Shown here: positions 42,137 through 50,360 of the stretch, piece after piece
Position numbering within the stretch: position 1 is the first letter of the stretch
How the letters are laid out: each line of letters starts with the position of its first letter
DNA from: Paenibacillus solanacearum
GTDB lineage: Bacteria > Bacillota > Bacilli > Paenibacillales > NBRC-103111
Assembly: GCF_910593845.1 (NCBI RefSeq)
Contig: NZ_CAJVAS010000003.1
Coordinates: forward strand, 186,001-250,000
Reading direction: 5' to 3'
DNA: 64,000 bases
The notes under the pieces: model-generated
Told to the model about the DNA's origin: nothing
The model's database searches: none
The model's input: only the letters and a program-made list of their open reading frames with translations
Program-made: the position numbers and the translations under genes

Positions 42137-44002
42137 GTGAACACGAACCCATTGACCCGCAAAAGCTTCTCACACAAACTGATCGCCAGTTTGGCGGTTA
42201 TCATATTGTTCACCTTCGTCGTTTCCGGCTATATTTCTTATAAAATTCATGTCAACCTGTTCACCGAGGAGATCAGCGAGCAATTCTCAAAAACGAACGA
42301 ACAGGCGGCAGCGCGGCTTGATTTGCAAATTCGGGATATTTACAGGATTTCAAATTTCATCGTATTTCACCCTTACGTTCAGCAAGTCCTCGAGCGTTCG
42401 GCCCAAACCGAGCAGCGCGAGACGTACACCCAGCTATCCGATCAGGATGAGCTGAACAAGCTGCTGTTTCAGGTCAAATACGACGAACCGAAGCTGACCG
42501 CGATGTACCTGTACGATACGAAGGATAACGGCTTTATTTTCGGGCGCAGCAACGGGCTTTCCGCGCAGCTGACGAAGGATGCGTTCCTGCAGATCAAAGA
42601 TACCCTTAAAGGGTCGTTCGGCAATCTCATCTGGTTCCCGCTGCAGCTGCCTAACCATAATGTGGATTCGGGATATCAGACGTTTTTTGCCGCAGCCCGG
42701 CAGATGAAGACGGTACAGCAGGATCCGTACGGCATTATGGTTATGCTGTTCGACCAGACGCTCATATCCGAATATTTGAACGATCTGGTGAAGGATGAGC
42801 AGGCTAACGTTTTTCTGTATGATAAAATGGACCGTCCCGTATACAGCGATTTGGCCAATCTGGGTGCGGCGCCGGTTCCTGGCGGGGTGGTCAGCCGCAG
42901 TATTAGCGACGTGGCGGGCAAGCCGTATTTATACGCCAAAAGCCGCTCCGGCACAGTGGACTTTACGTTAATTAGCCGTGTTTCGCTGGACTCGTTGCAG
43001 TCGCGAAGCGGAATTATTTTCCAGGTGAACCTGCTGATCGGTATCGTCAGCGTGCTTCTTGCCGGTATATTGGTGACCGTTACCGGCAGCCGGCTGCTGC
43101 GGCCGCTCCGCGAGCTGGTGCAAGGAATGACGCGTATGAAGGAAGGCGACTTGCAGACTCGATTGGCGGTGCGGACGGACGACGAGCTTGGCGTCATGGC
43201 GCAAAGCTTCAACTCGATGGCGGAGCACGTGGACACCTTGATTAAGGAAGTCTACGAACGCCAGCTAAATGAAAGAGAAGCGGAGCTCACGGCGCTGCAG
43301 GCTCAGCTGAACCCCCATTTTTTGCATAACACGCTCGATACGATATATTGGAAGGTTTATCTGAAGGACGACCGCGAAACGGCCAAGCTCGTCGTGTCTT
43401 TGTCCGACATGCTGCGGTATGCGCTGGAGCCGGCGGAAACGGACACAACGCTCAATCATGAATTTACCCAGATCCGCAACTATTTGACGATTCAGAATCA
43501 GCGGTTCGGCCATGAGCTTGAGACCATCGTCCAAATCGAGGAGGGGATCGAGCTTGCTCCGGTGCCTCGCTTGATCTTACAGCCGCTGGTCGAAAATGTG
43601 TTCGTCCACGCCTTCACCGACATGTCTGCCGGTCAGGTGCTTGTGATCCGTGCATATCGGGGAATGGCGGCGGACAACGAGACGATCGATGCGGTTTCGG
43701 CTATTATTGTCGAGATCATCGATAACGGCAAAGGGATGTCGGCAGAGCAAATAAGGGCGGTGCTCCGCAATGCCCGCGCGCCCCGGGAAATCGCAGCACC
43801 GGATGAGAGTACATCCGTCAAGGGCAAACGGAAGCGCAAGCAGATCGGTATCCGAAACGTAATAAGACGGCTTGACCTGCTCTATGGTGCTCCCTTCGGG
43901 CTGCGCATCGAGTCGAAGCCGGGTACGGGTACGACATTCCGCATGTATTTACCGCTGGGAGGGGAAGTAGATGATAGGCAGCATCCTGATCGTCGACGAT
44001 GA
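42137..44002 (+). CDS. YesM-type sensor histidine kinase
   Basis: A 621-aa kinase of the LytS/YesM class. Helices at about 16-36 and 295-315 enclose a large outside sensor domain. HAMP (RLLRPLRELVQGMTRMKEGD) is followed by the His_kinase domain with phospho-His in LQAQLNPHFLHNTLDTIYW, and HATPase boxes (LQPLVENVFVHAF, IIDNGKGMSAEQI, IGIRNVIRRLDLLYG). The GTG start has AGGAAGG eight bases upstream. It overlaps the yesN-type gene by 32 bases. It lies between the sulfatase and the sugar importer and most likely senses the imported oligosaccharide. Confidence 0.92.
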   Translation: MNTNPLTRKSFSHKLIASLAVIILFTFVVSGYISYKIHVNLFTEEISEQFSKTNEQAAARLDLQIRDIYRISNFIVFHPYVQQVLERSAQTEQRETYTQLSDQDELNKLLFQVKYDEPKLTAMYLYDTKDNGFIFGRSNGLSAQLTKDAFLQIKDTLKGSFGNLIWFPLQLPNHNVDSGYQTFFAAARQMKTVQQDPYGIMVMLFDQTLISEYLNDLVKDEQANVFLYDKMDRPVYSDLANLGAAPVPGGVVSRSISDVAGKPYLYAKSRSGTVDFTLISRVSLDSLQSRSGIIFQVNLLIGIVSVLLAGILVTVTGSRLLRPLRELVQGMTRMKEGDLQTRLAVRTDDELGVMAQSFNSMAEHVDTLIKEVYERQLNEREAELTALQAQLNPHFLHNTLDTIYWKVYLKDDRETAKLVVSLSDMLRYALEPAETDTTLNHEFTQIRNYLTIQNQRFGHELETIVQIEEGIELAPVPRLILQPLVENVFVHAFTDMSAGQVLVIRAYRGMAADNETIDAVSAIIVEIIDNGKGMSAEQIRAVLRNARAPREIAAPDESTSVKGKRKRKQIGIRNVIRRLDLLYGAPFGLRIESKPGTGTTFRMYLPLGGEVDDRQHPDRRR

Positions 44003-45491
44003 GCCTCTTATCCGCAAGGGACTCACCAGGTTGATTGAAACGAACGATCTCGGCTGGCGCGTAGCGGGGGAAGCTGGCAACGGTCAGGAGGCACTGGCGC
44101 AGCTGGAGCATTTGAAGCCGGATCTGGTGCTCAGCGATATCCGGATGCCGTTGATGGACGGGCTCGAGCTGACCCGGTACATTTCGGAGCGCTGCCGCGA
44201 TACGGCAGTTATCATCCTGACCGGTTACCGGGATTTTGAATATGCTCAAGCGGCGCTTCGGTACGGTGTTGAGGAATTTTTGCTCAAGCCATGCCCGGAG
44301 GATGAGATTTTTCGCGTGCTTCGACAAGCCTATGAGCAGCTGCGAAGGAAAGCGGAGCAGAGGCAGCGAGAGGAGAGGGAGCGGCGCGACCGTGAGGATC
44401 ATGCGCTGCGCTCGACACTGCTTGGACTGCCTCAACCGGCCGGCGAACCGCCTCAGGCGATGGAATGGCTTCAAGGCCGGGACTTCTGGCTAGTGAGCGT
44501 GGAGACGTTCCAGCCGGAAGGCAAGCTGTACCTTGCCGAAGATATGGACCTTCTGCAGTTCGCGGTAAGCAACATCGCAGCGGAGCTCATGGCGTCCCGC
44601 GGCCGAGGACGATGGATGACTGTGGAATACGGGCGGTTAGCGTTTTTTCTGGAACCGGGGGACGGTGATGCGGCGTTCTTCTCGCATCTATGCGGGACGG
44701 TGCTCCGTTTGCTCGGGCTGCACCTGACCGCGCTGCGGCTCGGCACGGTGAAGATGGAAGGGGATGCGGAGCGGCTGTTCAAGATGCATGGAGCCGCTTC
44801 ATCGCTTCGGCATGCTTCCGATCGCAAGAACGAACGGATCGACGAAGCGAGGGTGAGGGCGATTCATGCCGAAATTACGTCGCTCCTGCTGCTTGGTAAA
44901 CATTCCGAGCTCGGAGCTTTCCTGAGGCAAAGCTTTAAAGGCATGCCCCCGGATTCGCTAGCTCAACGGAAGACCGATGCATTGTGCCTGGCAATGGTAA
45001 TCCGCGAAGTGCTGCGCAAGGAGTTCGACGCAGAGCCTGAGGCGGGGGACATCGGTTCCGAGCTAAGAGAACTTCGGCTGCTGCCGTCGTATGCCGCGGT
45101 CGACGCATGGGTATCGGAGCGAATCGCCGCGCTGGAGCGAACAGCGGCGCAATGGCTTGAGGAACGGAACAGCGGACTCGCCGAACGAGCCATCCGTTAT
45201 ATGGAGCAGCATTACATGGAGGAGTGCAGTCTGGCGGCGGTATCTGCACATGTACATCTGAATCCAAACTACTTCAGCAATTTGTTCAAGAAGCAAACCG
45301 GGGAAAGCTTCAGCGTCTACTTGGCCAGGCTTCGTGCAGACAAGGCCAAGATGCTGCTCACCAATACGGATATGAAGATTACCGAGATCGCCGAAGCTGT
45401 CGGATATGCCGATTCGAATTATTTTGCCACGGCGTTCAAGCAGGCAGTCGGCCGCACGCCGAGTGAATATCGCAAATTGCATCGCCTCTGA
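43971..45491 (+). CDS. YesN-type response regulator with AraC DNA-binding domain
   Basis: A 506-aa regulator. The receiver domain (1-120) carries IVDDEPLIRKGL, phospho-Asp in LVLSDIRMPLMDGLEL and Lys in FLLKPCPEDEIF. A central domain of about 270 residues follows, then a double helix-turn-helix AraC domain at the end (CSLAAVSAHVHLNPNYFSNL to VGYADSNYFATAFKQAVGRT). GGGAGGGG precedes the ATG. It is the predicted activator that binds the paired direct repeats upstream of the sulfatase and importer genes. Confidence 0.93.
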   Translation: MIGSILIVDDEPLIRKGLTRLIETNDLGWRVAGEAGNGQEALAQLEHLKPDLVLSDIRMPLMDGLELTRYISERCRDTAVIILTGYRDFEYAQAALRYGVEEFLLKPCPEDEIFRVLRQAYEQLRRKAEQRQREERERRDREDHALRSTLLGLPQPAGEPPQAMEWLQGRDFWLVSVETFQPEGKLYLAEDMDLLQFAVSNIAAELMASRGRGRWMTVEYGRLAFFLEPGDGDAAFFSHLCGTVLRLLGLHLTALRLGTVKMEGDAERLFKMHGAASSLRHASDRKNERIDEARVRAIHAEITSLLLLGKHSELGAFLRQSFKGMPPDSLAQRKTDALCLAMVIREVLRKEFDAEPEAGDIGSELRELRLLPSYAAVDAWVSERIAALERTAAQWLEERNSGLAERAIRYMEQHYMEECSLAAVSAHVHLNPNYFSNLFKKQTGESFSVYLARLRADKAKMLLTNTDMKITEIAEAVGYADSNYFATAFKQAVGRTPSEYRKLHRL

Positions 45492-45496
45492 GCACA

Positions 45497-45529
45497 GCCC
45501 CCTTCCGGAGAACGGAAAGGGGCTTTTTC
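45497..45529 (+). terminator. Rho-independent terminator of the kinase/regulator operon
   Basis: AGCCCC plus TTCCG pairs with CGGAA plus GGGGCT across a short loop and is followed by TTTTT. Confidence 0.88.
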
Positions 45530-45560
45530 TTTGTTCTCCATGATTGTGCGCTGAACGCTT

Positions 45561-45625
45561 CCTGTAGATATTCAAGATATAGCCGTAGAGATCGAAGGTT
45601 TCCCGCGGCTCCCTCGGTTTATAAT
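45561..45625 (+). promoter_or_regulatory. YesN-type activator site and promoter of the sugar importer
   Basis: The second copy of the 43-base element (45561-45603), with half-sites GTAGATATTcAAGAT and GTAGAGATCgAAGGT 21 bases apart and TATAAT at 45620-45625. Element-to-box distance is 59 bases, identical to the sulfatase promoter. Confidence 0.75.
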
Positions 45626-45661
45626 GAGGGTGTGAATGGAACAGAGAGGAGCAACAACGAC

Positions 45662-46648
45662 ATGGCAACCGCGCCGATGACCAAAGAGCCTGTCAGGATG
45701 CAGAAATCGCCCCCGCCCGTAGGCGAGCTGCGGAAGCGAACACAATCGGCAGCCCGCCGCCGAAGAATGAAAGCGAATATTCCGCTCATGCTGCTTTTTA
45801 TTCCCGGACTGCTTTACTTTGTAATATTCAAGTATGTCCCGATGGGCGGCCTTATTATTGCCTTCAAGGATTACAATTTTTTTGACGGCGTGTTCGGCAG
45901 CCCGTGGGTTGGCATGGACAACTTCGAGACGATCTTTAAGCAATCCCAGACGCTAAATGTCATCCGCAACACCATTGTGCTAAGCATGCTGAACGTGTTC
46001 GTCGGATTCCCGTTTCCGATCATTCTTGCGATTCTGTTGAACGAAGTTCGGAAAGCATGGTACAAGAGAGTGATCCAGACCGTCGTCTATTTGCCTCACT
46101 TTTTCTCTTGGGTGATCATCGGGGGCTTCGTCGTTACCTTGTTCGCCACGGAGTCCGGTACGGTCAACCACCTGCTGAAGGAATGGCTCGGGAAACCGTT
46201 TCCGTTCCTGTTCACTCCCGGCTCCTGGATTGCCATCTATGTAGGTTCGGGAATTTGGAAGGAAATGGGTTTCAGTGCCATTATCTACCTAGCGGCGCTT
46301 ACTTCCATCGATCCAAGCTTGTACGAATCGGCCAGCCTGGACGGAGCGAACAAACTTCAGCAAATCCGGCACATCACATTACCCGGTATCAGCACGACGA
46401 TCGTGCTGCTGTTCATACTGGCGATGGGACGCATCATGGAGGTCGGTTTCGATCACGTATATGTACTGCAGAACGCGGTCGTCTCCAATGTAGCTGATGT
46501 CATCAGCACCTACCTTTATCGTGTCGGTCTGCAAGGAGCGCAGTTCAGTCTCACCGCCGCCATGGGCTTGTTCGAATCGATCGTGGGTCTGATTCTGGTG
46601 CTCAGCGCCAACGCGTTAGCCCGTAAGTTCGACCGGGGACTCTGGTAA
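45662..46648 (+). CDS. Oligosaccharide ABC transporter permease (LplB family)
   Basis: A 328-aa permease with six helices. The family opening is IPLMLLFIPGLLYFVIFKYV followed by PMGGLIIAFKDYN, and the EAA loop is ESASLDGANKLQQIRHITLP. The long polar N-terminus is usual for LplB. The ATG at 45662 has GAGGAG ten bases upstream; the frame from 45632 is less likely. It forms a complete importer with the next two genes; the ATPase is presumably a shared MsmX-type protein encoded elsewhere. Confidence 0.93.
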   Translation: MATAPMTKEPVRMQKSPPPVGELRKRTQSAARRRRMKANIPLMLLFIPGLLYFVIFKYVPMGGLIIAFKDYNFFDGVFGSPWVGMDNFETIFKQSQTLNVIRNTIVLSMLNVFVGFPFPIILAILLNEVRKAWYKRVIQTVVYLPHFFSWVIIGGFVVTLFATESGTVNHLLKEWLGKPFPFLFTPGSWIAIYVGSGIWKEMGFSAIIYLAALTSIDPSLYESASLDGANKLQQIRHITLPGISTTIVLLFILAMGRIMEVGFDHVYVLQNAVVSNVADVISTYLYRVGLQGAQFSLTAAMGLFESIVGLILVLSANALARKFDRGLW

Positions 46649-46665
46649 ATCAGGAGGAACGTTAA

Positions 46666-47547
46666 ATGAAAATGTCAACGGGAGAAAAATGGTTCTATGC
46701 CATCAATAACGTCGTTTTGGCGCTGCTGGGGATTACCTGCCTGTTTCCGCTGATCAATACGATCGCCATCGCCTTTAGCGATACTTTAGCCATTGAATCG
46801 GGACGCGTCACCTTCTTTCCGATCGGCTGGAATACGGAGGCCTTCACCTCCTTGTTCAAGGGGACAAGGATCTTATCCGCCTTTCAGAACAGTGTCATCA
46901 TCACCGTTGTCGGCGTGGTTATGAGTATGCTGACTACGATAATGACGGCTTACCCGATTTCCCGCCGTATTTTTTACGGCCGCCGCTTCTTCACACTCGC
47001 CATGGTGTTTACGATGCTGTTCTCCGGCGGTCTTATTCCTACGTATCTTGTCGTGAAGTCGCTGGGCATTATGAATTCTTATTTTGCCCTCTGGCTGCCG
47101 GCGCTTGTGAGCACGTACAACATGCTGGTCATGAGAACATTCTTCGAGAACATCCCGGACGAAATTGATGACGCCGCAAGAATCGATGGCTGTTCGGAGA
47201 TGGCTTACCTGACCCGCATCGTGCTGCCGTTGTCAATGCCGGTGATCGCAACGTTAACCTTGTTCTATGGGGTAAGCTACTGGAACATGTTCATGAACGT
47301 AGTGATCTACATTCACGATACGAGCCTCTTCAACCTGACGGTGCTTGTGCAGAATATGATCCAGAGCCAGAGTCTGCTTCAGGAACTGGTGAACAGCGGT
47401 GTAACGTCCGGGGTTCAAGCGCAGGTCGTGCCGGAGTCGTTAAAGGCCGCCGGCGTGCTGGTCGTCGTCTTGCCAATGCTGGTCGTGTATCCGTTTCTGC
47501 AAAAGTTTTTCGTCAAAGGTGTGCTGCTTGGTTCGGTCAAGGGATGA
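46666..47547 (+). CDS. Oligosaccharide ABC transporter permease (YtcP/LplC family)
   Basis: A 293-aa permease with six helices. It opens with NNVVLALLGITCLFPLINTI and has the EAA loop EIDDAARIDGCSEMAYLTRI plus the typical C-terminal PFLQKFFVKGVLLGSVKG. AGGAGG precedes the ATG, 17 bases after lplB-like. It pairs with that gene in one transmembrane channel. Confidence 0.94.
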   Translation: MKMSTGEKWFYAINNVVLALLGITCLFPLINTIAIAFSDTLAIESGRVTFFPIGWNTEAFTSLFKGTRILSAFQNSVIITVVGVVMSMLTTIMTAYPISRRIFYGRRFFTLAMVFTMLFSGGLIPTYLVVKSLGIMNSYFALWLPALVSTYNMLVMRTFFENIPDEIDDAARIDGCSEMAYLTRIVLPLSMPVIATLTLFYGVSYWNMFMNVVIYIHDTSLFNLTVLVQNMIQSQSLLQELVNSGVTSGVQAQVVPESLKAAGVLVVVLPMLVVYPFLQKFFVKGVLLGSVKG

Positions 47548-47588
47548 TTTGATCATAATACAAATAGGACAATGAGAGGGGTTGCTGT

Positions 47589-49265
47589 ATGAAAAAGCAA
47601 CAATGGATGGCGGGGATGCTGGTATGCACGCTGGCAGGAGGCACGCTGATTGCCGGATGTACGACAACGAAATCCGGAGGAGCGTCGTCCGGACAAGGGG
47701 GAGGGAACGAACCGAAGAAGGATATTACGGTATCGATTTACGACCGGGGGAATATATCGCCCGACGAGGGTACGATTGAGAACAATCGCTGGACCAAATG
47801 GGTGAATGAGAACGGACCGGCCAACGTGAAATTCGTGGCGATTCCGCGGTCCAAACCGGAAGAGAAGATAAACGTGCTTTACGCATCCGGCAGCGCGCCG
47901 GACTTGCTGTTCGAGTACTCCCCCGGTGTTAAAAATCCGCTTCAGCAGCAGAAACAGTTCATGCCGCTTGATCAGCTGATCGACAAGTACAGTACGGAAT
48001 ATAAGAAAGTGCTGCAAGAATATCCGGCTCTGAAGAAGGCGGGCACGAGAAGCGACGGGAAGTTGTATTATTTCGGAAGAATCAACTGGGTTGAACCAAG
48101 CCGCGGCGTATTGATCCGGACCGATTGGCTGAAGAAGCTGGGCCTCTCCATGCCGTCGACGACCGACGATTTGTACAAGGTTATAAAAGCGTTTACGGAA
48201 CAAGACCCGGACGGCAATGGCAAGAAAGATACTTATGGCATTTCGTTAAGCGGCAATTCATCCTATAGCTTGAAACAAATGTTCGGAGGGATTTCCAAGT
48301 GGGTGGTGAAAAACAACGAGCTGGTACTCGATTGGGATCGCCAGAAGGAGTATTACGCTTTTGCCAAGCGTCTATATGACGAAGGGCTGATCGATAGAGA
48401 TTTTGCCACGGACACCAACGGAGCTAAGGCCAAGCAGGATTTTATTACGGGGAAGACCGGCATTTACGGCATCCTCACCTCTGATGTTGTGACGGATACG
48501 TTGTTCGGAACAATCGATCCGCTCAAGAAAAACGTGTCCGGAGCAGAGGTTGCGTTCATGCCGTACCCTAAAAGCCCGTTCGGTTCCTTCGTACCGACTT
48601 TAAAAAATCCGGTTCAAATGACCGCCGCTGTCAGTGCGACAGCGAAAAACCCGGATTCTGTCATGAAGTATGTCGATTTCTTGTTAACCGACACGACAAC
48701 CAAGGCGCTGGAGTATGGGATTGAAGGAACGCATTACAAGATGACCGACGCATGCGCGGAAGTCATTGACGCCAAAAAGTACAAGAAGGAAGTTTCCGAC
48801 CTCACGATTGATATGAGAATGCTGGAGAATAACGGCAACACCTTTAATAAATGCGATGTACCGCTTGTCACCTTTAAAAGCGATCCGCGAAAAGATGAAT
48901 ATCAGAAAGCGTATGATTCATTCCGGGATACGTACATGACGTTCGACCGAAGCTATCCGGAACTGACACACTCCGAACATATGCCTTCAGCACCGAAGGA
49001 TCTCAGCACAATTGAAGCCAACACAGACAAAACGATTGGAGATATCTGGTTAAAGGCCATCGTCAGCAGCGATAAGTATTCCATCGAGCAGGCTGTGAAG
49101 GATGCACAGGAGATTTGGTCCAAGTCCGGCGGAAAACAAGTGGAAGAATGGTACAAGAAGTGGTACGAATCCGATCGTTCCAATTCGATTCTGGCCAATG
49201 ATGTGTTCGACATTGCCAAGAAGCAGAACGAACAGTATAAAAAAATTTTGCAAGGTTTAAAATAA
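47589..49265 (+). CDS. Oligosaccharide-binding lipoprotein (LplA family)
   Basis: A 558-aa binding lipoprotein. The signal peptide ends at LIAGC. The LplA pattern is clear: SPDEGTIENNRWTKWVNENG, VLYASGSAPDLLFEYS and a Ca-binding-like loop DPDGNGKKDTYGISLSGN. The end (DNNSILANDVFD-like: RSNSILANDVFDIAKKQNEQ) is close to the family norm. GAGGGG precedes the ATG. Third gene of the importer operon and followed by a strong terminator. Predicted ligand: a sulfated or host or plant-derived oligosaccharide, based only on the shared regulation with a sulfatase. Confidence 0.92.
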   Translation: MKKQQWMAGMLVCTLAGGTLIAGCTTTKSGGASSGQGGGNEPKKDITVSIYDRGNISPDEGTIENNRWTKWVNENGPANVKFVAIPRSKPEEKINVLYASGSAPDLLFEYSPGVKNPLQQQKQFMPLDQLIDKYSTEYKKVLQEYPALKKAGTRSDGKLYYFGRINWVEPSRGVLIRTDWLKKLGLSMPSTTDDLYKVIKAFTEQDPDGNGKKDTYGISLSGNSSYSLKQMFGGISKWVVKNNELVLDWDRQKEYYAFAKRLYDEGLIDRDFATDTNGAKAKQDFITGKTGIYGILTSDVVTDTLFGTIDPLKKNVSGAEVAFMPYPKSPFGSFVPTLKNPVQMTAAVSATAKNPDSVMKYVDFLLTDTTTKALEYGIEGTHYKMTDACAEVIDAKKYKKEVSDLTIDMRMLENNGNTFNKCDVPLVTFKSDPRKDEYQKAYDSFRDTYMTFDRSYPELTHSEHMPSAPKDLSTIEANTDKTIGDIWLKAIVSSDKYSIEQAVKDAQEIWSKSGGKQVEEWYKKWYESDRSNSILANDVFDIAKKQNEQYKKILQGLK

Positions 49266-49272
49266 ACAAGAT

Positions 49273-49304
49273 AGGATGGAGGATGTTCCTCCGTCCTCTT
49301 TTTT
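49273..49304 (+). terminator. Rho-independent terminator of the importer operon
   Basis: AGGATGGAGG pairs with CCTCCGTCCT (one wobble) across six bases and is followed by TTTTTT. Confidence 0.9.
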
Positions 49305-49470
49305 GTGGCAAATTGTTCGCGGGAAACGCAGTACCGATTAAACGAACAATGCCCCTATGGAAGAAATCAACAATGCCGTCGATGGGTGAATGAAGACGGT
49401 GGCGAGCAACTGAGGAAAGAGGAGAATGAGATCAACGAGCAGCGTCAATCGTCAAAGGCAGTATGTACAT

Positions 49471-49497
49471 GCCCATCGGTACAAAACACCGATGGGC
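49471..49497 (-). terminator. Stem-loop after the crystallin-like gene
   Basis: GCCCATCGGT and ACCGATGGGC form a perfect ten-base stem with a seven-base loop, 13 bases after the stop of the minus-strand gene. There is no clear T run, so efficiency is uncertain. Confidence 0.5.
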
Positions 49498-49509
49498 CCG
49501 GCATATTGA

Positions 49510-49878
49510 TTATTGCTGGATGACCACGACGTCTTGCGGCGGGCGATTGTTGGTAGTGATGCTGTTGATTTGGGCGTCCGTAAGGCGGCGGCCAACAACG
49601 ATGAAGGAGGACATACGGTTATCGAAACTTCCAAGGTCGTCAACGTTCACACTTCCGCGAAACACACGCCTAGTGCCGCGGAAGTTTGTCTGTGACCACA
49701 ACACTAACGTGACTTCGCGGCTAGCCACAACATTTTGCAGACGGAAGCTGGAGAGCATCCCATTAAAGCTGAGCGCTCTTGCGTCCCGCACAGCCGCCCC
49801 CCCTCTGGTGAAACGAATGCGGCGTCCTTCGAAGTCTGTGTCCGCGAAAAGCGAAAGCCTGACATCCCGATTAGCCAT
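49510..49878 (-). CDS. Beta/gamma-crystallin-like protein
   Basis: A 122-aa protein with two Greek-key motifs. Each starts with an aromatic-x6-Gly (FADTDFEG and WSQTNFRG) and ends with the Ca-binding N/D-N/D-x-x-S/T-S: DNRMSS in the second is canonical, NGMLSS in the first has Gly at position two. This is the single-domain bacterial beta/gamma-crystallin fold, usually a calcium-binding, stability-giving domain. There is no signal peptide. A 30-residue tail rich in Asn, Gln and Pro follows. Start at 49878 was chosen over 49914 because AAGG is correctly spaced. It stands alone between two transport clusters. Role unknown. Confidence 0.75.
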   Translation of the reverse strand: MANRDVRLSLFADTDFEGRRIRFTRGGAAVRDARALSFNGMLSSFRLQNVVASREVTLVLWSQTNFRGTRRVFRGSVNVDDLGSFDNRMSSFIVVGRRLTDAQINSITTNNRPPQDVVVIQQ

Positions 49879-50093
49879 TAAACTACCTTCTTTCCCTGCG
49901 TGATCGTACATCATATGAAGGATGGGTGGGGAGGGCGTGGACGGATGCCCATAAAATGGTTCGGAACGAATGCGCCCCTGGTAGCCGTGCTGACAATACG
50001 GACTATTCAGGGGTATCTTTTTGATGATATGCTTCGTGTCGGTCCATGCTTTTTAAAACGCCCAAATGTCCATAAATGAAATACTGCAATCCA
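49879..50093. other. Intergenic region with nested stem-loop
   Basis: Part of the 480-base gap between the crystallin-like gene and the next lipoprotein gene. At 49975-50013, CCCCTG...CAGGGG encloses CCGT...ACGG, a nested hairpin followed by TATCTTTTTG. On the plus strand it looks like a terminator, but no gene reads into it. No coding frame is recognised. Confidence 0.4.
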
Positions 50094-50121
50094 TTTACTT
50101 TAGATATTTCGAAATTATAAT
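50094..50121 (+). promoter_or_regulatory. Candidate promoter of the solute-binding gene
   Basis: TTTACT and TATAAT are separated by 16 bases. The start codon is 240 bases downstream, giving a long leader; another promoter nearer the gene is possible. Confidence 0.4.
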
Positions 50122-50360
50122 GAAATTAGCAAAATAACTTATCGTTAATATTCGTCGTAGACGTAAAGGGGGAGTCAATCGAAGCGGGATGCTCGGCCGA
50201 AATGTAAGCGGTTACGAATACGTTGCGCGGGGGCTCATCATCTGTCTGCAATATGTCAATGCATAAACAGCTCGTGCTTTCCGGTTAAAGTCGGTATATC
50301 GGGCACTTGGATGGCCCGGATGACCGGACAACGAATGAACGATTAAAGGGGGTTAACCGA

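Noticed and set aside
49305-49523. 72-aa plus-strand frame after the importer operon
   Set aside because: Begins inside the terminator T run, lacks a ribosome binding site and overlaps the hairpin and end of the crystallin-like gene.
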